Below are positions 52,438 through 59,113 of a stretch of DNA of 64,000 nt, in pieces (positions within the stretch are counted from its first letter, which is position 1; the number at the start of each line of letters is the position of its first letter). Where the stretch lies: NCBI RefSeq assembly GCF_026013545.1, contig NZ_JAPDOG010000011.1:62001-126000 (forward strand). The letters run 5' to 3'. This DNA comes from Defluviimonas salinarum. GTDB taxonomy: Bacteria > Pseudomonadota > Alphaproteobacteria > Rhodobacterales > Rhodobacteraceae. Made by a program: the position numbers and the translations under genes. The notes beneath the pieces are model-generated. The model had not been told where the DNA came from, did not search any database, and saw nothing but the letters and a program-made list of their open reading frames with translations.

Positions 52438-53622
52438 ATGCTTTATCTGCCCTACGGATCCGACGAGAAGAAGGTCTCGGTCGGGCAAGCGACCAACAGC
52501 CAGCCTTCCCATCTCGGCCTGTCCTACACGGCGCTCGACTTCTCTTTGAAAAAGAACGACGCCGTCTATGCCATGGCCGACGGGGTCGTGGTGGCCATCT
52601 ACAACGAGGCGGTCGACTACAAGAACGGCAACACCGTCTACGACGCTCCGGGACTTCCGGCGCGGCCGGGTGCTGAAGGGTCGTTCGGCGCGTCAGGCTA
52701 CGGCAATTTCGTCACCATCCTGCACACGGTCGACATCGATGGCGAGACCATCACGTTCTACGCCACCTATGCACACCTGGAGCAAAACAGCATGGGCTCG
52801 CTCGAGGTGGGCGCCGCCGTGACGGGTGGCGCCACCTTTCTCGGCGAGGTCGGCTATACCGGGAAGATCATCGGCGAGCATCTCCATATCCAGGTCGGAA
52901 CCGAGCTGAATATCCCGCAATTCCCCGCCGAAACCTATGCGTACGCCAAGGGTGACGCGACCGCGGCCAATCTCGAGCTGATCTCGAAGCTCACCTTCGA
53001 GACGGCCGGTAGCGGGGCGCAGACCTGGTCGGACATCATCGCCTACAAGGACAGCTTCGAGAGCACGATAGATGTCGCCAAGGTCAAGACGAACATCTCG
53101 AAGAGCGGTGACGGGTTCGAGAACCCGGCGCTCGACGGCTGGACGAAACTCGGTGACGTTTCGAGCGAGGTCTCCTTCGATGTCTTCCAGCCCGGATCAT
53201 CGAGCCCGGCGACGCCGGTCGAGGGCAGCCGGATGGCGGTCCTGCAATCCCTTGGCGAGGTCACCACGGCCGACATCGAGGCTGCCCTGGGGCTCGCCCC
53301 CGGTCAACTGCCCGGAACCACCGGCTCGGCCATGACCACGACGGTCAAGCTCTCGGGAAGTGACCACGCGATCGGGTTCGAGTTCTACTTCGATGCCGGG
53401 GACTATACCCCCTACAACGATGCCGCCTATGTCGTCGTCGACAAGGACGTCTACCTTCTTGCCGACGTCAACGGCGTTGGCGACTACGGGGACACGGGCT
53501 GGCAGTCCTTCGCCGTCTCGGGGCTCGCCAAGGGCGATCACAGGGTGTCCTTCGTTGTTGTCGATGCGATTGATGAGATCCTGAACAGCGCGCTCTACGT
53601 GGACGAGTTCCTGATCCTCTGA
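52438..53622 (+). CDS. M23-type metallopeptidase-like protein with C-terminal beta domain
   Basis: 394 residues. SHLGLSYTALDF (24-35) and GEHLHIQVG (146-154) give the H...D and HxH zinc ligands of LytM-type M23 peptidases, and TYAHLE (110-115) supplies the third conserved histidine. There is no obvious signal peptide. The C-terminal half (about 210-394) is a beta-rich domain similar to carbohydrate-binding or secreted accessory modules, with KLSGSDHAIGFEFYFDAGDY. It could cut peptidoglycan peptides during transfer or act outside the cell. The ribosome site is weak. Confidence 0.7.
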   Translation: MLYLPYGSDEKKVSVGQATNSQPSHLGLSYTALDFSLKKNDAVYAMADGVVVAIYNEAVDYKNGNTVYDAPGLPARPGAEGSFGASGYGNFVTILHTVDIDGETITFYATYAHLEQNSMGSLEVGAAVTGGATFLGEVGYTGKIIGEHLHIQVGTELNIPQFPAETYAYAKGDATAANLELISKLTFETAGSGAQTWSDIIAYKDSFESTIDVAKVKTNISKSGDGFENPALDGWTKLGDVSSEVSFDVFQPGSSSPATPVEGSRMAVLQSLGEVTTADIEAALGLAPGQLPGTTGSAMTTTVKLSGSDHAIGFEFYFDAGDYTPYNDAAYVVVDKDVYLLADVNGVGDYGDTGWQSFAVSGLAKGDHRVSFVVVDAIDEILNSALYVDEFLIL

Positions 53623-53630
53623 CTTCGCCC

Positions 53631-53657
53631 GGCCCGGGCCGCAACCCGGGCCCTTTC
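53631..53657 (+). terminator. Terminator after the M23-like gene
   Basis: GGCCCGGG (53631-53638) pairs with CCCGGGCC (53645-53652), followed by CTTTCTC. Confidence 0.7.
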
Positions 53658-53688
53658 TCGTTCCCGTTCGACCGACCGGCCAAACCAG

Positions 53689-53713
53689 AAGGCCCGCCAT
53701 TGGCGGGCCTTTC
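53689..53713. terminator. Second terminator, copy of the ugd terminator
   Basis: AAGGCCCGCC pairs with GGCGGGCCTT; stem and flanks (ACCGGCCA and GAAGGCCCGCCATTGGCGGG) match the hairpin at 52279-52303. As it lies before a convergent gene it may act on both strands. Confidence 0.7.
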
Positions 53714-53735
53714 CAGTTTCCGGGAACGCGGCCGG

Positions 53736-55322
53736 TCAGGCGATCTCCGGCTCGTAGGTATCCTCCTCGGGGCTACGCTCGCCGAGGATGATCCGCGGTG
53801 CGTGCTCGCGCACCATATCCTCGATCCCATCGACGAGCTGGGCGATCTCGGTCTTGGCTTCGACCAGCCGCTCGTATTCGGGACCCTTCTTCTTGCGGGT
53901 AAGCAGGAAACGCTCCTGGACCTTCGCGGCCGGCAGCGTCGAGATGCCGATCTCCTCGAGATGGTCGGCGAGCTTCTCGGCCTCGAGCTTCCTGGCGACC
54001 GGCACGCCGGCGGCGAGATAGTCCGCAAGAAGGCCGCCGACGTCCTCGCCCTGCGCGAGCCCGTCATGGAGATCGCGCAGGAAGCGCTCAGCCACTTCGG
54101 TGTCGAGGCCCTTGGCATCGACCATGAACCCGGCGAGATCGACCTCGGCCGCCTCGGCGATGTCCTTGAGAATGCCGTCGTCCCACTTCCGCAACCGGTC
54201 GAAGGAGGCCATCTTGAGGTCCATCTTGCCGGTCGCGAGCTCGTGCCATTCCGCGCCCGCGACGGCGATCCGGGAAATCAGGTCATTCTGGCGCGCCTCG
54301 ATCTCGGAGCCGAGAATCTTCAGCATCGCGGCCTCGACGCCGAACTGAACGATCGCCTCGTCCTCGAGGGCGAGCGTGTCGGGCCTCGGCGCATCGGGCA
54401 CCACTCCCATCATGACGAACTCATGCCAGATCCGGTGGCAGCTCGATGCGAGTTCCTTGGCGAGATCGATGTCGAAGGCGACCGGGAAGCTCATGATCTT
54501 GAAGGAGCGTGCATCGAAGCACTCAACCGACATGACGTCGAACTTGGCGCCGGCGGCCATTGCCAGGATGCCGTAGTGATGGAGCTGGCAGACATAGTCC
54601 TCCGACACCCCGGTTTTTTCATATTCGGAAATCACGTCGGCCGAGGGGCACTTGTAGTCGACGCAGCGCCGGACGCCGTCCGGCATGACCACGATGTCAT
54701 CGGGCGTGCCGATCGAGGCCGGCCGCTTGTCCCAGCGGAAGCCCTTGAGCCTGGCGAGCGCCTCCTTGTCGGTGCGCGCACCGGTCGCGGCAAGGTACAT
54801 CTGCTGCAGGACCGGCTCGGCGCGCACGCCGCGGGCCATCTCCTCGGTCGAGGGCTGCGGCGAGAGGATCAGGAGCTTCTCGAGCACCAGGTTGTGGGCG
54901 TCGCCGAAGGTGCCGCGCTTGCCGCGGAAATGCTTCAGGACCGTCCCCGCCTCCGAGCCGCCGATCCCCGAGGCGCGGCGCACGTGCCAGAGCACGTGAC
55001 GATGGACGTCGGCTACGGTCGCCTTGCCCTCGCCATGCTCGAGCTCCATGCGGCCGATGGCCATGCGCATGGTCCGTTCGAGCCAGCGATCGACATTCTC
55101 GTCCTTGATCGCGGCGCGCTGCGGCAAGGCGCCGATGAGCGCCGCGAGGCGCAGGCGCGATTCCGCGAAGTCAGCCGGAGGTGTTGCGGCGGCCTCGGCA
55201 TCAGCCGCGGCGTCGAAGGCACGGAAGAGCACGAGCGCCTCGGCGAGCGGGAAGGCTGGCGCCTTCTCCGCAGCCGGTGCGGCAGGTGCCGCATCGCTGA
55301 CCGGTGTGGCGGGTGTCGTCAT
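53736..55322 (-). CDS. YqaJ/lambda-exonuclease-type PD-(D/E)XK nuclease
   Basis: 528 residues. RRASGIGGSEAGTVL (115-129) is the entry motif of YqaJ recombinases, ARGVRAEPVLQQMY (163-176) holds the conserved Glu, and GTPDDIV (205-211) with CVDYKCPS (220-227) gives the D...(D/E)xK catalytic set. It would resect dsDNA ends for recombination. The first 60 residues are Ala/Pro-rich and probably disordered, and a 250-residue C-terminal extension is unassigned. Its start lies 16 bases from a TGCGAAAA core on the divergent side. Confidence 0.85.
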   Translation of the reverse strand: MTTPATPVSDAAPAAPAAEKAPAFPLAEALVLFRAFDAAADAEAAATPPADFAESRLRLAALIGALPQRAAIKDENVDRWLERTMRMAIGRMELEHGEGKATVADVHRHVLWHVRRASGIGGSEAGTVLKHFRGKRGTFGDAHNLVLEKLLILSPQPSTEEMARGVRAEPVLQQMYLAATGARTDKEALARLKGFRWDKRPASIGTPDDIVVMPDGVRRCVDYKCPSADVISEYEKTGVSEDYVCQLHHYGILAMAAGAKFDVMSVECFDARSFKIMSFPVAFDIDLAKELASSCHRIWHEFVMMGVVPDAPRPDTLALEDEAIVQFGVEAAMLKILGSEIEARQNDLISRIAVAGAEWHELATGKMDLKMASFDRLRKWDDGILKDIAEAAEVDLAGFMVDAKGLDTEVAERFLRDLHDGLAQGEDVGGLLADYLAAGVPVARKLEAEKLADHLEEIGISTLPAAKVQERFLLTRKKKGPEYERLVEAKTEIAQLVDGIEDMVREHAPRIILGERSPEEDTYEPEIA

Positions 55323-55337
55323 GCGGGATCTCCAGTT

Positions 55338-55353
55338 TGCGAAAAAACTAATA
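55338..55353. promoter_or_regulatory. TGCGAAAA motif in divergent region before the exonuclease and DnaA-like genes
   Basis: TTTGCGAAAAAACTAATA lies 16 bases upstream of the leftward exonuclease start and about 140 bases upstream of the rightward DnaA-like gene. Read leftward it is TATTAGTTTTTTCGCA, a -10-like box fused to the core. A further copy (55581-55588) lies inside the DnaA-like gene. Confidence 0.45.
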
Positions 55354-55489
55354 TTTGGCTGCCCTGAAGCTTAATCGTAAAATCCGAAAATCAGAAGGAG
55401 CTCTGGAAAGAGAGAAATCCGGAGAACTCCCTTCAGGGCAAATCTTCGTCACATCATTCCAGGCCATGGGCCGCAAAATTGGGGGAAAC

Positions 55490-56326
55490 ATGAGCGTCCA
55501 GATACAAAAGCAGGCAGTCATTACCGAAGAAAATGCATTTCAGGCCGGCGCGCATCAGCAGCTCTCCGCGCTTCTCGATATGCGAAAAACTTCCCCTGCG
55601 ATTCCTCTTCGCACGCCTCGGGCGGCACTTTTCCATGAGGTGGCGGGCGAGAGTCCGGAGATCCGCCGCTCCCGCGAGATCCTGGTCGAGGCCTTGCGCA
55701 TCCACGACCTCCTCGAGGCGCAGGCCTCACTCGTGACCGCCGCCACCGAGACCGAGAACGTCCACGCCTTCGGAATCGGCCACCTGCTCCACAACATCTT
55801 CCGCAAGCGGCTGATCACCAACAAGGAGATCGCCGCGTCACGGATCCTCGAGATGGTCTTCGAGTTCGAGACCTCCCGCAATCCGGACAGGACGATCAAT
55901 CGCCACCGCTTCATCTGCGCCCTCAAGCGCCTCGGGATCGTCGACAACACCCTGAGCGACCGCGCCCTGAAGCCTGCCGGCACCACGCCCTGCGTCAAGG
56001 CCCTCGGGGCGCTGATCGCCGACCGCTCCCAGGTCCCCTTCGACCAGATCGCCTCGTCGTCGCGCACCAAGCCGGTGGTCAAGGCCAGATTCCAGGCGAT
56101 CTGGGTCATGCGCGTGGTCTGTGGCCATTCGCTCACGATGATCGGCTCCCACATGGGTAACCGCGACCACACCACGATCCTCAACTCCATCAACAAGGTC
56201 GGCCTCACGATGGAAACCAACATGGGGTACCGGAAGGAGATGGAGAGCCTCTGCGAGAAGGCCGACACGATCGGCGTCATGCAGAACCGCAATATCCTCC
56301 TGCGTCAGAGCCGTCTCGTTCACTGA
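55490..56326 (+). CDS. DnaA domain IV-like DNA-binding protein lacking AAA+ domain
   Basis: 278 residues. The C-terminal 75 contain ARFQAIWVMRVVCGHSLTMI and NRDHTTILNSINKV (224-237), which match DnaA domain IV (E. coli GGRDHTTVLHACRKI). No P-loop or AAA+ segment is present; the first 180 residues are helical and unassigned. It therefore probably binds a DnaA-box-like or related repeat as a regulator or plasmid-type initiator. ATG 55490 has GGGGGAAAC upstream. It is followed by a hairpin. Confidence 0.75.
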   Translation: MSVQIQKQAVITEENAFQAGAHQQLSALLDMRKTSPAIPLRTPRAALFHEVAGESPEIRRSREILVEALRIHDLLEAQASLVTAATETENVHAFGIGHLLHNIFRKRLITNKEIAASRILEMVFEFETSRNPDRTINRHRFICALKRLGIVDNTLSDRALKPAGTTPCVKALGALIADRSQVPFDQIASSSRTKPVVKARFQAIWVMRVVCGHSLTMIGSHMGNRDHTTILNSINKVGLTMETNMGYRKEMESLCEKADTIGVMQNRNILLRQSRLVH

Positions 56327-56352
56327 TTTTGCAAAAAATTGAGAATTGGAAA

Positions 56353-56373
56353 GGCCGGCCAACCAGGCCGGCC
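56353..56373. terminator. Hairpin between convergent genes
   Basis: GGCCGGCC (56353-56360) pairs with GGCCGGCC (56366-56373) around a 5-base loop between the stop codons at 56326 and 56402. No T run, so it is only a possible bidirectional terminator. Confidence 0.45.
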
Positions 56374-56401
56374 CCGCGTAACCGCCGCGCCGCGTCGGAT
56401 C

Positions 56402-57652
56402 TCAGCGCATCTTGAGCGCCCGGACCGGCAACAGCGGATCGGCCCCGTCCTGCTCTAGCGCCGTCTCGCAGATCAAGGCATCGAGGACGACTTTCAGCCT
56501 GGCGATCTCTGTCTCGTCGGGCACCTCTTCGGGCGAGATGTTGACGATATGCCCTGCATCGGTCTCGGCGATCTGCAAGCGCTCGACGGAAGGCCAGGAA
56601 TAAAGGAAGGCCTGCCCTGCCGCGTCGCCGACCGGATCGCTGATCGCCAGGATGTCGCGCCCATCCGTGGAGATCATGCAGGTCCGGAAGCTGTATCCGT
56701 GCATCGCCCCCCCGGCGATCCGTTCGGCGCGGCTACAGATCCGGTCCACCCATTCACCGGTAAGTATCCGGTCGGAGAACTCCTCGACAAGAGCCTCGAG
56801 CTCGGCCGGGGAGATCATGGCGACACCAAGCTTTTCGATCGGGGTCGTCGTCATCGCGCCGAAGACCTCGCGGCAGAGCCGGTCATTCGCGGTGACCATG
56901 CGCCGGAGCGCCTCCTCGGTGACCATGGCACCCCCCGCAGCCCGGACTTCGGCGCCCGACCGGGCGGCCGCGCTACTGAGGCCCGCCTCGCGCAGCAAGG
57001 TCGCGAGCGGCGCCGCGCCGGAGAGCCCGTCGGGATGGTCGCGCGCGAGGCGCGAGATCTGGGCGCGGATCATGTCGGCGCGCGCCTTGCGCCCGAACTC
57101 CTCGTCGGAAACCGACAGGCGGACGTGGCCGGCGCCGTCGATCATGCTGGCGATGAAGGCCTGCCCGACCAGCGCGCCACCGAAGCGTTCCGTGTCCGGA
57201 TTCGCGGATATGATCTCGAGCACCCCCTGGATTCCGGCGAGAACGCCGCCCTGGTCGGCCGAAAGCGATGTGCCGCGCTCCGACATGGCGATGAGCTGTT
57301 CGCGCGCGGAGAGCATGTTGAGCCCGGTGAACGGGATCCGGCGAGGGGCGCCGTCGGCGCCGGTGATCTCGATCGCGAGACCCGCATCCTGGCCGGCCGG
57401 CACATGTCGACCCTCGATGCGCCTGCCCCAGTGCAAGGTGACAATGAGATCGCCGTAGCGCAGGTCCGGAAGCGTGGCCGGGTTTACCGGCGCCATGCCC
57501 GCCTGGGCCGCGCGCGCCGCCGCGACGCTGCTCTCCGTGACGAAAACCGCGCGCGCCTCGCTCTCGACATAGTCCCCGAGCGCCTCGTCGTAGGACAGGC
57601 CTATGCAGCCGAAACCGCTCGTGGTCATCAGAGCCCTGGTGTTTATCTTCAT
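56402..57652 (-). CDS. Unknown protein, cytoplasmic
   Basis: 416 residues. No signal peptide or membrane segment. The N terminus MKINTRALMTTSGFGCIGLS is followed by a beta-type part and then a long mixed region with repeated Ala/Arg-rich helices. No family recognised. ATG 57652 has GGAG eight bases upstream; the longer frame to 57760 lacks a signal. It is 79 bases downstream of the LPD7-like gene and probably shares its transcript. Confidence 0.5.
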   Translation of the reverse strand: MKINTRALMTTSGFGCIGLSYDEALGDYVESEARAVFVTESSVAAARAAQAGMAPVNPATLPDLRYGDLIVTLHWGRRIEGRHVPAGQDAGLAIEITGADGAPRRIPFTGLNMLSAREQLIAMSERGTSLSADQGGVLAGIQGVLEIISANPDTERFGGALVGQAFIASMIDGAGHVRLSVSDEEFGRKARADMIRAQISRLARDHPDGLSGAAPLATLLREAGLSSAAARSGAEVRAAGGAMVTEEALRRMVTANDRLCREVFGAMTTTPIEKLGVAMISPAELEALVEEFSDRILTGEWVDRICSRAERIAGGAMHGYSFRTCMISTDGRDILAISDPVGDAAGQAFLYSWPSVERLQIAETDAGHIVNISPEEVPDETEIARLKVVLDALICETALEQDGADPLLPVRALKMR

Positions 57653-57731
57653 GTCTTTTCTCCGGAACTCTTCGGGACGGTCCCGGGCGGAGCGTAATCC
57701 ACGCCCGGGAAAACCGCAAAACGCGGCCCGG

Positions 57732-59090
57732 TCAGGACGGCGCGACAGTGGCTTCGTCATCAGGGTCGAAGGCGCTCGATTGCGGATCGTCCTTGACGGC
57801 GGTCTCGGGTTTCGCCGCGACCTTGGAGGTCTCGGAGTTCTTCGCGGCTTCCGCGGCCTTCGCTGCTTCAGCTGCCTTTTCGGCCTCCGACTGCGGCGGC
57901 ACCGGCATCACGATATGCGTCTTCGAGAATACCCCGAACGGCCCCCAGAACTCCTTGATTTCGGCCTTCACGTTCGCCGCCTTCGCGGCCTTGATCGCGG
58001 CGAAGGCAAACTGCTTGTCGCCCTGCATCTTCAGCGATCCCCAGCCGCGCGAGATGCCCTCATGGACGGCGAGCGCCACCGCCTGCCCGGTGATCTTCCT
58101 GAACGCGATTGCATCCTTCGTGGCCAGGACGATACCGCCATCGAGGGTATGCGCCTTCATCTGCCCCCAGGCCGCGACCAGGTTGGCGGCCGGGCGCGTC
58201 GCCCTCTCGTCGAGCAGGCAGGCCCAGCGGATGCCGTGGTAGGGATCGGTGTCGATCCGGCGCAGGGTACGCCGCGTCGCCCAGTTGCGCACGCCCTCCG
58301 GCGGGTTGTGCTTCATGATGTAGTCATGGATCTCGTCGCCGCGCGCGAGCATCCTTTGCTGGAGCGCCAGGAGACCCTTGACGTATTCGTCCCGCGCCTC
58401 CTGGCTCACACCCTTCTTGCTCAGCCGCTCGAGATCCTGCTGCGGCGGCCAGGACATCATCACCGGCCAGAGATGCGGCCGCCGCGGCGGAAAGCCGAGC
58501 GAGGCCAGATAGTCCTCGTGAGTCGGGACCGGCAGGGCCTCGGGCTCGGGATCGCCGCACATCACAAGGCAGTTCCCCGGCCGCGCGACCGCGGTGGATT
58601 CGAGGTGGGCGCGCTCGACGGGATCCTCCGGCTCGTCGATGAGCGCGATGCCGGGGCTCTTCGCCCCGGTTATCGGCGTGTCGGTTATCGGCGTGTCGGA
58701 AGTACGGGTGCGTGCGGCGCTCCGTGCGGCGACTTCGCGATTGGCGCGGTCGAGCGGATCCTCCGGATCCTCGATGACCTGGATGCCTGGATCCGTCTCG
58801 GGCGCTGCGGAAGCCGAGCTCCCGGCCTGAGGCGCCTCCGTGAACGGATCCCTGGCCGGCTCCACGGGGGACACCTCCCCTTCAGGCACGCCCGCCTCGG
58901 GCTGCAGGATGCCGGAGAGCTGGTCGCGAACCTTTTCGGCCCCGGCCGGTTCGGTGGCGGACGGGGTCTCGATCGTCGCGGCCTCCGGCGCCGCCAGTTC
59001 GGCGGACGGTGCCGGGAGCGGCGCGAACTCCTCCTCGTTCTCGAACTCCTCCTCGTTCGATTTGGGCAGCATGGACAGAAGGATGCTCAT
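57732..59090 (-). CDS. LPD7-like polyvalent-protein domain protein
   Basis: 452 residues. DGGIVLATKDAIAFRKITGQ, then AVHEGISRGWGSLKMQGDKQ and FAFAAIKAAKAANVKAEI (about 320-385) fit the LPD7 domain often fused to relaxases and primases on mobile elements. The N-terminal 200 residues are low-complexity and contain two copies of a short P-G-I-x-x-I-x-x-P-E-D-P unit. No relaxase domain is seen in it. It lies between the helicase and an unknown gene, so a replication or transfer accessory role is inferred. Confidence 0.55.
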   Translation of the reverse strand: MSILLSMLPKSNEEEFENEEEFAPLPAPSAELAAPEAATIETPSATEPAGAEKVRDQLSGILQPEAGVPEGEVSPVEPARDPFTEAPQAGSSASAAPETDPGIQVIEDPEDPLDRANREVAARSAARTRTSDTPITDTPITGAKSPGIALIDEPEDPVERAHLESTAVARPGNCLVMCGDPEPEALPVPTHEDYLASLGFPPRRPHLWPVMMSWPPQQDLERLSKKGVSQEARDEYVKGLLALQQRMLARGDEIHDYIMKHNPPEGVRNWATRRTLRRIDTDPYHGIRWACLLDERATRPAANLVAAWGQMKAHTLDGGIVLATKDAIAFRKITGQAVALAVHEGISRGWGSLKMQGDKQFAFAAIKAAKAANVKAEIKEFWGPFGVFSKTHIVMPVPPQSEAEKAAEAAKAAEAAKNSETSKVAAKPETAVKDDPQSSAFDPDDEATVAPS

Positions 59091-59113
59091 TCTATGTCTC
59101 CTCGGGGTATCGG

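Noticed and set aside
57732-59090. Calling the LPD7-like protein a relaxase
   Set aside because: No histidine triad or catalytic tyrosine motif of MOB relaxases can be seen.
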